64,000 bases of DNA from Halotia branconii CENA392 (GCF_029953635.1 NZ_CP124543.1:2459455-2523454), one strand, 5' to 3'; positions 52,940-63,170 are shown, counted from the stretch's first letter. Notes: generated by a model from the sequence alone, not told the origin. Numbers and translations are program-made.

Positions 52940-54568
52940 TTATTCTTCCATTGCTGGTTGAGCAGAAAATACCGGGGCGATCGCGCTTAATTTTAAATTT
53001 GGATGATCTCCCTGTAACTGTTGACAATTCCATTCATTCCGGAATAGCAATACTGGGCGACCCATGCTGTCTTTGACTGTGGTGGTATTAAATATACGTC
53101 CCACTTGATTCAAAGCTTCCCAACCACCTTCAACCCAACGGGCGACGCTATAAGGCAATAATTCTAGCAAGGTTTCCACCCCGTACTCATTTTGCAAGCG
53201 AAATTGCACCACTTCAAATTGCAACTGACCCACCGCTGCCATAATCGGATCGCGCTTGGCTTCATCAGCTGAGTACATAATTTGTACTGCACCTTCTTCC
53301 CGCAATTCGGAAATGCCTTTTTGGAATTGCTTAAACTTCGAGGGGTTAGGATTCCTAAGAGTCGCAAATAGTTCCGGTGAAAAATACGGAATTCCTTCAT
53401 ATTCCAACTTCTGCCCCGTGTAAATTGTATCGCCGATCGCAAAAACACCAGGATTGTTCAAACCGATCACATCGCCAGGATAAGCTTCATCAATCGATTC
53501 TCTCTCTTGAGCAAAAAGTTTTTGCGGACGAGACAGGCGGACGACTTTACCAGTCCTAGCGTGATTCACTGTCATATCTTTTTCAAACTTACCTGTGCAA
53601 ACCCGGACAAATGCGACGCGATCGCGATGTTTTGGGTCCATATTGGCTTGTAATTTAAAAACAAACCCTGAAAAGTCCGGGTAGGTGGGAGGAACTTCAC
53701 CGACGGTGCTGCTATGGGAACCGGGTTTAAGGGCATAGTCAAGAAAGTGTTTGAGGAATAACTCTACCCCAAAGTTGGTCATTGCACTACCAAAGAAAAC
53801 TGGGGTCATTTTTCCTTGATGAATCAGTTCTAAATTCAGTTCCGGGCCAACACCTTCTAATAGTTCTAAATCATTTTTCAGTTGGTGGTACAATTCTTGT
53901 TCTAGAAGTTCTTCAATTTGGGCATCACCTAAATTGATAATCGTATCACGGGCTTCTTTACTACCGTGGGCGCTACGCTCAAATAAATGGATTTGTTGTT
54001 GGTTGCGGTCAAATACACCTTTAAAGCGATCGCCCATCCCAATCGGCCAATTAACTGCATAGGTTTGTAACCCCAATTCTTGCTCTATCTCGTCTAACAG
54101 TTCCAGCGGTTCTCTTCCCGGACGATCAAGTTTATTAATGAAGGTAAAAATGGGTAGACCCCGCAACTTACATACTTCAAATAACTTCCGCGTTTGCGGT
54201 TCTAAACCTTTGGCTACATCAATCAGCATCACCGCATTATCGGCAGCTGCTAAAGTCCGATAAGTATCTTCACTAAAATCTTGGTGTCCGGGTGTATCTA
54301 ATAAATTGATCTGACAGTTTTGGTATGTAAACTGTAGTACTGTAGATGTAATGGAAATTCCCCGTTGTTGTTCCATTGCCATCCAGTCTGAGGTCGCCTT
54401 TCGCTGCGCTCTCCGTGCCTTGACTGCCCCAGCTTCATGAATTGCGCCTCCGTATAACAGAAGCTTTTCTGTGAGTGTAGTTTTACCTGCATCAGGGTGA
54501 GAAATAATTGCAAAATTGCGACGAAGTTCAACTGCTTTATGCAGTTCTGATTGAAGTTCAGTTGACAT
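52940..54568 (-). CDS. prfC: peptide chain release factor 3
   Basis: 542 residues, the usual RF3 length. GTPase motifs: [13 protein letters not shown] (G1), QQRGISIT (G2), DTPGHQDF (G3), [23 protein letters not shown] (G4, NKLD). The C-terminal domains II and III ([18 protein letters not shown]) follow. RF3 recycles RF1/RF2 from the ribosome after peptide release. The adjacent TPR/M48-like gene starts close downstream, so the two may be co-transcribed. Confidence 0.96.
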   Translation of the reverse strand: MSTELQSELHKAVELRRNFAIISHPDAGKTTLTEKLLLYGGAIHEAGAVKARRAQRKATSDWMAMEQQRGISITSTVLQFTYQNCQINLLDTPGHQDFSEDTYRTLAAADNAVMLIDVAKGLEPQTRKLFEVCKLRGLPIFTFINKLDRPGREPLELLDEIEQELGLQTYAVNWPIGMGDRFKGVFDRNQQQIHLFERSAHGSKEARDTIINLGDAQIEELLEQELYHQLKNDLELLEGVGPELNLELIHQGKMTPVFFGSAMTNFGVELFLKHFLDYALKPGSHSSTVGEVPPTYPDFSGFVFKLQANMDPKHRDRVAFVRVCTGKFEKDMTVNHARTGKVVRLSRPQKLFAQERESIDEAYPGDVIGLNNPGVFAIGDTIYTGQKLEYEGIPYFSPELFATLRNPNPSKFKQFQKGISELREEGAVQIMYSADEAKRDPIMAAVGQLQFEVVQFRLQNEYGVETLLELLPYSVARWVEGGWEALNQVGRIFNTTTVKDSMGRPVLLFRNEWNCQQLQGDHPNLKLSAIAPVFSAQPAMEE

Positions 54569-54931
54569 AACTATGTCGGATTCCTTGTTGCTTAACTTAA
54601 CTTAATGTTTTTCTACTTTAACGAGTCTTTTAATCTTAAAACAACGATGCTCGTGATAGGGTCGTAAGATAGTAAAGAGCATATATATTAAGACATTGTG
54701 AGAGCGTCAATGTCAGGAAAAGTAATGTTTTTACTGAATGAGGGCAGCAGTCAGCCCACTTCTTTAAAGAGTGTCCGGGATAGCACTTCGGCTTACTTCG
54801 ACTTCGCTCAGTAACCAACGCTCAGTAACCATCGCCCCGCCACCGTCGGGTGTCAGTGGTCAGCAGTGCGCTGAGTTTCGACTACTTCGACTTCGCTCAG
54901 TACAAGTGCGCTCAACTACTGCATAGTCGAA
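54569..54931. other. intergenic region with dispersed repeats
   Basis: Contains two copies of ACTTCGACTTCGCTCAGTA (near 54796 and 54884), a common cyanobacterial repeat word, plus a GTCAGTGGTCAG stretch. No gene seen. Confidence 0.5.
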
Positions 54932-55025
54932 GTGTGGTCAATAGCAAAAACAACTGACCACTGACCACTGACCACTGACCACTGACGCAAAATCATACCC
55001 TTTCAAGGGGTGGGATGAGCTTAAA
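54932..55025. repeat. dispersed repeat, copy C (inverted), with TGACCAC STRR
   Basis: Five tandem TGACCAC units followed by CAAGGGGTGGGATGAGCTTA, the reverse complement of the AAGCTCATCCCACCCC end seen at 35973 and 40346. Confidence 0.75.
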
Positions 55026-55053
55026 AAGAACCTTAGTTAATAGGGAAAAACCA

Positions 55054-55395
55054 ATGTACGATTCGGACAAACGCAAGCTGTTATCTGCTTTATGTCATGG
55101 AGCCATTTTTTTCAGTACAACTTTTGTCTCTGTAGGTTTACCTATTGCCCTACTGTTTGTAACTAATGATTCTGTTGTTAAGGAAAATGCCAAAGAATCG
55201 ATTAATTTTCACTTTAATGTCTGGCTTTACGGAACCATTATTGCAGTATTAATCTGGTTGACTCTTGGTTTGCTGTTGCCACTAGCAGGACTCGGATATT
55301 TGCTGCACTGGGGACTAACAATTTGGGCGATCGCTCACGTTCTCACCAATCCTGATCAACCTTTTCGTTATCCCTTTATTTTCCGCATTTTATAG
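55054..55395 (+). CDS. DUF4870 domain membrane protein
   Basis: 113 residues from ATG 55054, preceded by TAGGGAAAAACCA. The DUF4870 features are RKLLSALCHGAIFFS near the N terminus, NAKESINFHFNVWLYG in the middle and two more hydrophobic segments, ending HVLTNPDQPFRYPFIFRIL. A small integral membrane protein of unknown role, common in bacteria. An upstream in-frame start inside repeat copy C is not preferred. Confidence 0.85.
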   Translation: MYDSDKRKLLSALCHGAIFFSTTFVSVGLPIALLFVTNDSVVKENAKESINFHFNVWLYGTIIAVLIWLTLGLLLPLAGLGYLLHWGLTIWAIAHVLTNPDQPFRYPFIFRIL

Positions 55396-55695
55396 CACAA
55401 ATCATGAGAATTAGGACTGTAAAATTGATAGTTCAGTCCTAAAAAAATTCTCTTAGTCCCATTGTCTAATTTTCTTTATTATTTATTGAGTGTATTTCTG
55501 ATATTTTTGTTTTAGTATACAGCGTAACAATGGCAACAAAGCTGTAAAATACGAAATTGCCCCACAGTTTGAGCAAGAGTAGGGCAAGGGTCAGTTAAGC
55601 ACTGTTTTTAGTCTGTTCCATAACAGCAGGGTTTTACGCTGCTTTTGTGACGCTTTGTCTTATGTCCATTGCGTTGTTTTTCTTGACAAAACTTT
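55396..55695. other. intergenic region upstream of hemB
   Basis: 300 bp, AT-rich, no gene. It presumably holds the hemB promoter; no clear box is visible. Confidence 0.4.
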
Positions 55696-56676
55696 ATGTT
55701 TCCAATACATCGCCCACGCCGTCTGCGTACTCATCCCCAACTGCGCCGGATGGTACGTGAAACTGTCTTAACCACAAATGATTTAATTTACCCACTTTTT
55801 GCTGTTCCAGGTAATGGAATTGCCAAAGAAGTGAAATCTATGCCTGGAGTTTACCAACTTTCGGTAGACAAAATTGTTGAAGAGGCAAAAGTAGTTTATG
55901 ACTTAGGGATTCCTGCAATTATTTTATTTGGTATCCCTGAAGATAAAGATGTTGATGCCACTGGCGCTTGGCATGATTGTGGTATTGTTCAAAAAGCAGC
56001 AACTGCGGTAAAAGAAGCAGTACCAGATTTAATTGTCATTGCTGATACTTGTTTGTGTGAATACACAAGTCACGGTCACTGCGGCTATTTACAAGTCGGT
56101 GATTTGACAGGACAAGTTCTTAACGACCCAACCTTAGAATTACTCAAGAAAACAGCAGTTTCTCAAGCAAAAGCAGGTGCAGACATCATTGCACCTTCTG
56201 GGATGATGGATGGCTTTGTACAGGCCATTCGTGAGGGTTTGGATGCAGCTGGATTCCAAAACACGCCAATTTTGTCTTATGCTGCTAAGTATGCTTCGGC
56301 TTACTATGGCCCATTTCGGGATGCAGCAGACTCAACACCGCAATTTGGGGATAGAAGAACCTATCAAATGGACCCAGGTAACGGTCGTGAAGCTATTAAA
56401 GAAGTTGAGCTAGATATTGCCGAAGGTGCTGATATGCTCATGGTCAAGCCAGCTTTGGCTTACATGGACATTATCTGGCGCGTGAAGGAAGCGACTAATT
56501 TACCAGTTGCCGCCTACAATGTTTCTGGTGAGTATTCCATGATTAAAGCTGCTGCTCTCAATGATTGGATTGATGAAAAGCGTGTAGTTTTGGAAACTCT
56601 GACCGGGTTTAAACGCGCTGGTGCGGATTTGATCTTAACCTACCATGCTAAGGATGCGGCACGATGGTTACAGTAA
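55696..56676 (+). CDS. hemB: delta-aminolevulinic acid dehydratase (porphobilinogen synthase), zinc type
   Basis: 326 residues. HemB landmarks: [27 protein letters not shown], the metal site C119, C121, C129 in [13 protein letters not shown], the Schiff-base region [20 protein letters not shown] and [12 protein letters not shown], and the C-terminal [15 protein letters not shown]. The three cysteines indicate the zinc-dependent class rather than the magnesium-dependent class. It condenses two ALA molecules to porphobilinogen for haem, chlorophyll and phycobilins. Followed by an IS630-type insertion 120 bp downstream. Confidence 0.96.
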   Translation: MFPIHRPRRLRTHPQLRRMVRETVLTTNDLIYPLFAVPGNGIAKEVKSMPGVYQLSVDKIVEEAKVVYDLGIPAIILFGIPEDKDVDATGAWHDCGIVQKAATAVKEAVPDLIVIADTCLCEYTSHGHCGYLQVGDLTGQVLNDPTLELLKKTAVSQAKAGADIIAPSGMMDGFVQAIREGLDAAGFQNTPILSYAAKYASAYYGPFRDAADSTPQFGDRRTYQMDPGNGREAIKEVELDIAEGADMLMVKPALAYMDIIWRVKEATNLPVAAYNVSGEYSMIKAAALNDWIDEKRVVLETLTGFKRAGADLILTYHAKDAARWLQ

Positions 56677-56795
56677 GGTGCGATATTGAGTAAGCAAAAA
56701 TTAAGTAGAGGCGCAGAGTTATTAACTGAGAAACAGTATTAATCAGCGCTTCTATTTTTTTTAGAATCCACTTTGATATCAATTAGGATGTCATA

Positions 56796-57931
56796 TCATG
56801 TCCGGATAATCGCTTACGATAAAAGCAGGGAGCGCAAAGATGAGTCATGCCAAAACGAATTAGTGTAGCCAAACATTTAAGTATTGAAGAGCTAGAAAAA
56901 CGTTATCGTCAAGCTAAAGATGGCATAGAAAGCCGTCAGTATCAGATTATTTGGTTAGTAGCACAAGGTAAAAAAACGGAAGAAGTAGAGGAAATAACAG
57001 GCTACAGCAAAACATGGATATACGGATTGGTAAAAAGATACAACGAATTTGGAGTGGGATACTTAGGCGATCGCAGGCAGTTAAACCAAGGTAAACAGCC
57101 TGTAGTGGATGATATGCAACAAGCACAGTTATGGCAGGCATTACAAGAGAAAGCACCAGATGGAGGGCTATGGAACGGTCGAAAGGTAGCAGACTGGCTA
57201 ACTGAAGTCACAGGAAATCAGATCAGCCGACAGAGGGGATGGGAGATATTACGGCAGATGACTTTTAGACTCAGAGTACCTCGCCCGTCTCACACTAAAA
57301 GCGATCATTTTGAGCAAGAAGCCTGGAAAAAAAACTAGCGACACAAGTAAAACAACTCCAAACTATCTATCCAGATGCAGAAGTTCAGTTGTGGTGTGAA
57401 GATGAACATCGTTTAGGACTCAAACCGATTTTGCGACGAGTGTATGTACCTGAAGGAGAAACACCAATTGCTGATGTCCATTGGCGGTTTAAATGGTTAT
57501 GGTTGTATGCTTTTGTACATCCCAAAACAGGAGAGAGCTATTGGTGGATTCTGCCTTACGTGAACACAGAATTGTTTAATCAGGTTTTGGCTGATTTTGC
57601 TCGTGAATTTGGATTAGGTAAAAATAAACACATTTTATTAGCTGTTGACCGTGCTGGCTGGCATACCAGTAAAAATTTACAGATTCCTGAAGGACTACAT
57701 TTAACATTTTTGCCTTCTCACTCACCTGAGTTACAGCCGGCAGAAAGGTTGTGGACTTTGGTGGACGAACCAATCGCTAATCAATCGTTTAACTCACTCA
57801 ATGATTTGGAGAATATTTTATTTCATCGCTGTCAGTCTTTACTTCAACAGCAAGATTTAATTCGTGGGTTAACTGGTTTTCATTGGTGGCTTCAGATTGG
57901 AGTTTAATCGTAAGTGATTATCCGGACATGA
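56796..57931 (+). mobile_element. intact IS630-family insertion sequence, 1136 bp
   Basis: Ends are inverted repeats of about 25 bp beginning TCATGTCCGGATAATC (56796) and GATTATCCGGACATGA (ending 57931), with one mismatch over the arm. TA flanks both sides (56794-56795 and 57932-57933), the target duplication expected of IS630/Tc1 elements. Contains one transposase gene in two overlapping frames. Inserted between hemB and the deacetylase gene, 33 bp before the latter's start. Confidence 0.88.
56847..57907 (+). CDS. IS630 transposase, made by -1 frameshift (two frames)
   Basis: Frame 1 (56847-57338, 163 residues) holds the helix-turn-helix DNA-binding part (EVEEITGYSKTWIYGLVKRY). It runs into a run of eight A (near 57327-57334) and stops at TAG. 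A -1 slip on that run continues into frame 2, giving about 353 residues in total. Frame 2 contains the DDE catalytic triad: Asp in LWCEDEHRLG, Asp in LLAVDRAGWH and Glu in ELQPAERLW. Both domains look intact, so this is more likely a programmed frameshift, as in other IS630 elements, than decay. Confidence 0.85.
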
Positions 57932-57964
57932 TATCATTCAGTTGTTGCCTCATTTTTTCGCTTT

Positions 57965-58885
57965 ATGCTACCAGTCATTTATTCTGATGAGTTTTTAGAT
58001 CACAAAACTGGAAGATCTCATCCAGAGAACCCAGAACGCTTGAGAGCAGTTGTCAACGCGCTCAAAGTAGCCGCTTTTGCAGAACAAATTGCTTGGCAAG
58101 AGCCTACACCAGCATTAGAAAAGCGATCGCTGATGCCTTTGTTGGTACAAACTCACAGCCCAGCTTACATTAAGAAAATTAAAGAAATCGCTGCTACTGG
58201 TGGCGGTTATTTGGATGGAGATACCCCAGTTTCTCCCCGTAGTTATGATGTCGCGCTACTAGCTGTCAGTGCTTGGCTAGATGCAGTTGATACCGTGTTA
58301 GCTACAGCAAATCCGGCTTTTGTGCTAGCACGTCCGCCAGGACATCATGCTGAAAGTGATACTGGGATGGGCTTTTGCTTATTTTCTAATGCAGCGATCG
58401 CTGCTTTTTATGCCCTAGAACAACCGGGAATTAACCGAGTCGCTATTTTAGATTGGGATGTGCATCACGGTAATGGTACTCAAGCGATCGTGGAAACTCA
58501 TCCCCAAATTGCTTATTGTTCGCTACATCAATACCCTTGTTATCCCGGTACTGGTAAAGCTTCCGAACACGGACTTCATAATAATGTATTAAATCTACCA
58601 GTACCTCCTGGTAGCGATATTACCGTATATCAACCACTGTTTGCACAAAAAGTAGTACCATTTTTAGCCGACTTCCAAGCCGATTTACTAATTGTCAGTG
58701 CTGGTTATGATGCCAATGCCAAAGATCCGTTAGCAAATATCAATTTACAACCAGAAGATTATACTTTATTTACTGATTATTGCTTGAGGCTAACTCGTAA
58801 AATTGTTTTTGGTTTAGAAGGTGGTTATGATTTTATAACACTTTCTCAATCAGTTTTAGCAACAATAGAACGGTGTTTAATTTAG
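57965..58885 (+). CDS. histone deacetylase family protein (acetoin-utilisation/HDAC-like)
   Basis: 306 residues. HDAC core motifs in order: HPENPERLRAV, RPPGHHAESDTGMGFCLFSNAA (His-His charge relay), ILDWDVHHGNGTQ (metal ligands D and H), and SAGYDANAKDPL (metal ligand D), and GLEGGYD at the C terminus. These deacetylases act on acetyl-lysine, acetylpolyamines or similar acetyl-amides; which applies cannot be told. The start ATG 57965 is only 33 bp from the IS right end, so the native promoter may have been displaced by the insertion. Confidence 0.92.
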   Translation: MLPVIYSDEFLDHKTGRSHPENPERLRAVVNALKVAAFAEQIAWQEPTPALEKRSLMPLLVQTHSPAYIKKIKEIAATGGGYLDGDTPVSPRSYDVALLAVSAWLDAVDTVLATANPAFVLARPPGHHAESDTGMGFCLFSNAAIAAFYALEQPGINRVAILDWDVHHGNGTQAIVETHPQIAYCSLHQYPCYPGTGKASEHGLHNNVLNLPVPPGSDITVYQPLFAQKVVPFLADFQADLLIVSAGYDANAKDPLANINLQPEDYTLFTDYCLRLTRKIVFGLEGGYDFITLSQSVLATIERCLI

Positions 58886-58971
58886 ATGTTGTGTTAGTAA
58901 TTTATACTTAAAAATGCTGCTATAGCTTGATTTAATTAACATACCTCTACAACAGATATATGAAGTAAGCT

Positions 58972-59397
58972 TCATTTTTTCGGAATCCTGTACTCTACTA
59001 AATGTAAGATATTACTACTCAAATTAATCTGCTCATATTCCCTAAAAATTTGTCCACCGAGCCTTTCGGGAATTTTGCGACTGGGGATATTTGCTCGATC
59101 TACAGGATAGATCAGATACTCATAGTCTAAGTTATCATCAGCCCATTTTTTCAGGGCTGCGATCGCCTCTACTCCATAACCGTAACCATGTGCTGATTTT
59201 TTCAGCCAAATACCTGCGGCTGGACATTTACTATTGAGTTCATGTATGCCACTACACCCTAAAAACTCTTGAGAATCTTTCCTTAAAATCACAACTATTA
59301 AGTTATCCCCATTTTGCATTTCTAGTAGAGATTCATTAATAAATAGTTCTGTTTCAGAAATTATTTGAGGTGAAGAGGATGCATTTAAGAGGATAAT
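58972..59397 (-). pseudogene. N-terminally truncated GNAT acetyltransferase
   Basis: The readable part (MQNGDNLIVVILRKDSQEFL, then GIHELNSKCPAAGIWLKKSAHGYGYGVEAI, YPVDRANIPSRKIPERLGG) covers the central and C-terminal parts of a RimJ/RimL-like GNAT with the acetyl-CoA loop HGYGYG. The same frame stays open upstream to about 59397 (residues SPQIISETELFINESLLE) where an in-frame TAA stops it, and there is no start for the first ~45 residues of the family. It is therefore a remnant or starts inside the domain; probably inactive. Confidence 0.65.
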
Positions 59398-59524
59398 AAT
59401 TTACCAGCTCTAATAATAAGTTGTTAAGTTTTTATACGGCTAGCTAGTTGCTGTAATAGTACTTAACTTTACTTAGGAGTCAATAATTGTATATTTTAAC
59501 AATTCATGACTCAGGCAAAAAATC

Positions 59525-60979
59525 ATGAACCACCATACTTCACGCCGCCTAATTTTAAAAGGTTTGGTTGCCAGTGCAATCGTGATCGGGTTTGATGTCT
59601 GTGAGCGTTCTTGGGTAACATCTGCTAGTGCTACATCTATCTTTGAAAGCTTACCTGCATTAGATGGAGTGGTTTACACAGATAATGCAACGCTTACTGC
59701 TGCTAGTGTTGACTTCGGTAATATCGTTCATCGTCAACCGATAGCAGTACTGAAACCAGGGTCAATTAACGATATTGTTCAAATTATTCAATTTGCTCGT
59801 AGGCATCAAATCAAAGTTGCAGCAAGGGGTCAAGGCCATTCCACTTACGGTCAGCCACAGGTAGAAGCTGGCATCGTTATTGAGATGAGTACGCTCAACA
59901 AGATTCATTTTGTTGGTACAGACCGAGTTGTTGTGGATGCAGGGGTTGTGTGGAGTCGGCTGCTGCAACAGACGCTCCAGCAAGGATTAACACCACCTGT
60001 TCTTACAGATTATCTTGAGCTTTCTGTTGGTGGCACTCTTTCAGTAGGGGGTATTGGCGGTGCAACTCATCGTTACGGTGTACAAGTTGATAATGTTTTA
60101 GAACTTGAAGTAGTTACTGGCACTGGTCAAATCGAAACTTGTTCGCAGTGGCAAAATCGCCATTTATTTACAGCAGTATTAGCAGGGCTAGGTCAATGTG
60201 GAATTATCGTTAAAGCAACAATTAAACTAATTCCCGCTGCCACTAATACCCGTGTTTTTCAGCTTTACTATGATGATTTAGCTACCTTTACTCACGACCA
60301 ACGCTTAGTTATAAACGACGAGCGTTTTGACTATGTAGAAGGACAAATGATTGCTAAGGATACTGGTGGATGGCGTTATCTTCTGGAGGCAGCTAGCTTT
60401 TACAGCCCTCCTAATATACCTAACAAAAGTTTGTTACTTGCAGGTTTAACTTATACCCAAGGTACAGAACAAATTGAAGATAAAACGTACTTTGATTTTC
60501 TCAATCGTTTAGCTCCTACAGTTGCTTTCCTCAAATCTATCGGTGTCTGGTCTTATCCTCATCCTTGGTTAAATTTGTTTGTACCCAATAGCGCAGTTGA
60601 AACTTTGGTTAGTGAAGTTGCTGCCAATTTAACATTAGCTGATACAGGGCAAGGGCCAATTTTGCTGTATCCAGTTAAAACCAAACGCTTCCAACTTCCA
60701 TTATTTAGAGTTCCCAAAGGAGAAATTGTATTTCTGTTTGCTCTATTGCGAACCGCAGATCCGCCAAATAGTTCTACAGTTACAAAAATGTTGAATGATA
60801 ATCGTAAGCTTTTTGAAAAAAATCGTGATTTGGGTGGTTATCAGTATCCGGTCAATGCTATTTCTTTCTCTTTTCAAGATTGGAAACAGCATTTTCGTCC
60901 GTTTTGGCGGTATTTAATCAGTGCAAAACGGCGTTATGATCCAGATAATGTGCTAACTCCAGGTCAAGGGATTTTCTAA
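59525..60979 (+). CDS. cytokinin dehydrogenase-like FAD-binding oxidoreductase, Tat-exported
   Basis: 484 residues. N-terminal Tat-like signal MNHHTSRRLILKGLVASAIV (twin Arg) predicts export. The PCMH-type FAD domain follows, with GQGHSTYG, where His105 is the position covalently linked to FAD in cytokinin dehydrogenases, and YLELSVGGTLSVGGIGG. The C terminus PDNVLTPGQGIF matches the family's end. Reaction in homologues: oxidative removal of the side chain of isopentenyladenine-type cytokinins. A cyanobacterial homologue from Nostoc is known to act on cytokinins. Other FAD-linked oxidases (sugar or polyamine) are possible. Stands alone. Confidence 0.85.
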   Translation: MNHHTSRRLILKGLVASAIVIGFDVCERSWVTSASATSIFESLPALDGVVYTDNATLTAASVDFGNIVHRQPIAVLKPGSINDIVQIIQFARRHQIKVAARGQGHSTYGQPQVEAGIVIEMSTLNKIHFVGTDRVVVDAGVVWSRLLQQTLQQGLTPPVLTDYLELSVGGTLSVGGIGGATHRYGVQVDNVLELEVVTGTGQIETCSQWQNRHLFTAVLAGLGQCGIIVKATIKLIPAATNTRVFQLYYDDLATFTHDQRLVINDERFDYVEGQMIAKDTGGWRYLLEAASFYSPPNIPNKSLLLAGLTYTQGTEQIEDKTYFDFLNRLAPTVAFLKSIGVWSYPHPWLNLFVPNSAVETLVSEVAANLTLADTGQGPILLYPVKTKRFQLPLFRVPKGEIVFLFALLRTADPPNSSTVTKMLNDNRKLFEKNRDLGGYQYPVNAISFSFQDWKQHFRPFWRYLISAKRRYDPDNVLTPGQGIF

Positions 60980-61575
60980 AATCTGAAAACTGGCAAATTA
61001 GTAACTAATGATATCTGTAATTTAAATGCAGGAGTAGAAGAACTTCTGCATTTATTCCACAACCAAAACAACCCGTAAAGATAGCCATCAAAATTACAAC
61101 TAAATAATCGCTTTTGAAGCGCTTTGTTAACAGCAGAGCGCTTGTTTTATTGTGGCGATCGCTAACGCAAAATTAACAGCAATACAAAATTTTTAACAAT
61201 GCCTAAAAACAAAAATACTCTGAATTAACAGCAGCTAATATACTGCATTCGCTTTGGGTATGTGGTGGTTAGAGCTAAGAAGGCAGGAGTCAGAAAAATT
61301 GAAAATCAGGAAATAACTTAATGTAGGTAAAATTTACCATTTTGCCTATTCACGCAACAACGCCGGATGGGATAGAAAAACTATTTGCAAAAGGCAATGT
61401 TATTTTTTATGAGTTTTTTTATGAGTTCTGTGATGAGTTTTATGAGTTTCACAGACTAGAGAAAAACTAATATTAAAAGTAATTCACTGCGATTTCAGCT
61501 CACATTCAGCACCCTCAAGCGCACATTTATGTTTAGTTTCAGCTATCACTACTTTTAGTGTAAGAAGGTTTTAAT
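60980..61575. other. intergenic region upstream of the injection-system locus
   Basis: Contains a weak hairpin AAGCGCT (61117-61123) with AGCGCTT (61137-61143) followed by GTTTTATT, a possible terminator, and a run of ATGAGTTTT-like repeats around 61408-61450. Presumably carries the promoter of the gene at 61576. Confidence 0.45.
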
Positions 61576-62601
61576 ATGGGAATCGAGACAATTATTGTGA
61601 TTTACGACAACGACTCTTGTGAAGTTGAAGAGGCGAGGAAACTCGACGAAGAACCCACAGTTGGTCGTCTGCTTCAGTGCCTACAAAAGAGACTCCAGCA
61701 GGAGCAAGAGGAGAACCCAGATTCAGAAGCAACCAAGGAATTTAAAAAAGATATTGACATTCTCGATAAAGGATATAGAGAAGAAATTCCAAAAATTGTT
61801 GATGAGTATCAAAAAGAGTATTTTCAGTCTTTTTTAAGAGTACAATTACCTAAGGCTGAAGAGAATTACAAAAAGCTCTATAACTGGACTAATGACAATG
61901 ATAACCCTGGTACAAAAATCCGGAGAGCTATAAGTGAACTAAGAAGGGAATCCTACGAGGAAGTGGAAGCCAATCTTGAGGAGCAGTGGGAATGTGCTTG
62001 GAAACAATTAGAAAATGGTTATTATTGTCGCCGGGAAGAAGCACTCGCACTCAAAAAGAGGACAGGGGAAAATTTTGAAAATTATAAAAAATTCAAGGAC
62101 ACAGTTACTAGTTGGTTTAAGCAGCTTGATGATTTATATAAGAAGGCGGAACCCCTTCTTGAGACAGAAAATTACAGCGCATTGTACGCCTACAGCCTAG
62201 AATTTGCTGCTCTGTTAGAGCAAGCCAGACAACTGAAAAAAGATGATACAAAGTATCCACAAAATTTAACAGTCAAAGACCATGAATGGCTAAAGAGTGA
62301 GTTGACAGAACATCTGAGGCAATATGCTCTGGCGGTGTTTAAATACTTCTATTGGTATAAAAATGCCCTAGAAATTGCAGAAAAGGAAAAGAAAACTCGG
62401 GAAAATTTTGACAAATTTAGGCAGAACCGTAGAGATCAATTTATCCGGGAAGCACAGGATATTGAGCTAAAAGAAATAAAAGAAGAAGATGATTACAAAG
62501 ATACTCCATTGCCTGTCAAGGATAGTTCATCACCTGTAAAAGCGGAGGAACCAGAAAGAATCCCTACAAAACCTTCTCGTACTACGAATGAATCGACATG
62601 A
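61576..62601 (+). CDS. charged coiled-coil protein, first gene of the injection-system cluster
   Basis: 341 residues. Very rich in Glu, Lys, Tyr and Gln; predicted all-helical, with long amphipathic stretches (residues ~30-290) and a disordered Pro/Ser tail (~300-341). No family recognised, no signal, no membrane segment. A ribosome-like AGAAGG precedes the ATG. The ATG of the next gene overlaps its stop in an ATGA, which means translational coupling with a DUF4255/Pvc16-type protein, so a structural or regulatory role in the contractile injection system is likely. Could be an effector or assembly chaperone; not decidable. Confidence 0.7.
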   Translation: MGIETIIVIYDNDSCEVEEARKLDEEPTVGRLLQCLQKRLQQEQEENPDSEATKEFKKDIDILDKGYREEIPKIVDEYQKEYFQSFLRVQLPKAEENYKKLYNWTNDNDNPGTKIRRAISELRRESYEEVEANLEEQWECAWKQLENGYYCRREEALALKKRTGENFENYKKFKDTVTSWFKQLDDLYKKAEPLLETENYSALYAYSLEFAALLEQARQLKKDDTKYPQNLTVKDHEWLKSELTEHLRQYALAVFKYFYWYKNALEIAEKEKKTRENFDKFRQNRRDQFIREAQDIELKEIKEEDDYKDTPLPVKDSSSPVKAEEPERIPTKPSRTTNEST

Positions 62602-63170
62602 TCAAGGATTTGGATAATAGCCTGAAAAAACTTCTTGAGGCTGAATTGTTAGGAGTTTTTTCGGAGGAAGTTACAGTTGTCTTCGATACGCCTGATGATA
62701 AATTTCATCCAAATCAGAGAACAGTTGATTTCTTTCTCTATGACGTGCGGGAGAATCTAGAACTACGCAGCAATGATTGGTTAGTAGAGCGGCAGAGTAA
62801 CGGTATTGTTCGCAAACAACCGCCAAGAGTGCGAGTGGACTGTTCTTATTTAGTGACTGCTTGGTCGGGTGATGTTTTGAGCGAACACAGTTTACTGGGT
62901 GAAGTGATGAAGGTGCTATTGCGGCATCCGAAGCTGCCAGAGAGCGTACTTGAAGGCAGTCTGGCAGGACAAGAGCCATTATTGCCAACTAGTAGTCTAC
63001 AACCCGGTCGTTTGCAGAGTTTAGGGGAATTTTGGCAGGCGCTGGGTGGTAAACCAAAAGCATCTCTGAATTACACCGTAACTATTGGTGTAAACCCATC
63101 TAAACCTGTAGAAGCACCACTGGTTACAGATGCCCAGTTCCGTCTGATGCATGGTTTAAGGGAGAGTTAG
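62598..63170 (+). CDS. DUF4255 (Pvc16/Afp16 N-terminal-like) tail terminator protein
   Basis: 190 residues. IKDLDNSLKKLLEAELLG at the start, VDFFLYDVRENLELRSND, and VDCSYLVTAWSGDVLSEHSLLGEVMKVLLRHP are the pattern of DUF4255, the N-terminal domain of the Pvc16/Afp16 cap that terminates tube and sheath in extracellular contractile injection systems. PVTDAQFRL-like C terminus closes the domain. Overlaps the upstream gene by 4 bp; 3 bp separate it from the next gene. Confidence 0.85.
   Translation: MIKDLDNSLKKLLEAELLGVFSEEVTVVFDTPDDKFHPNQRTVDFFLYDVRENLELRSNDWLVERQSNGIVRKQPPRVRVDCSYLVTAWSGDVLSEHSLLGEVMKVLLRHPKLPESVLEGSLAGQEPLLPTSSLQPGRLQSLGEFWQALGGKPKASLNYTVTIGVNPSKPVEAPLVTDAQFRLMHGLRES

Noticed and set aside
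53377-53559. Small plus-strand gene inside prfC
   Set aside because: Antisense to conserved RF3 sequence, no family features.
56847-57907. Transposase called as broken pseudogene
   Set aside because: The frames join at an A8 slip and all catalytic motifs and ends are intact, so programmed frameshifting is more likely than decay.
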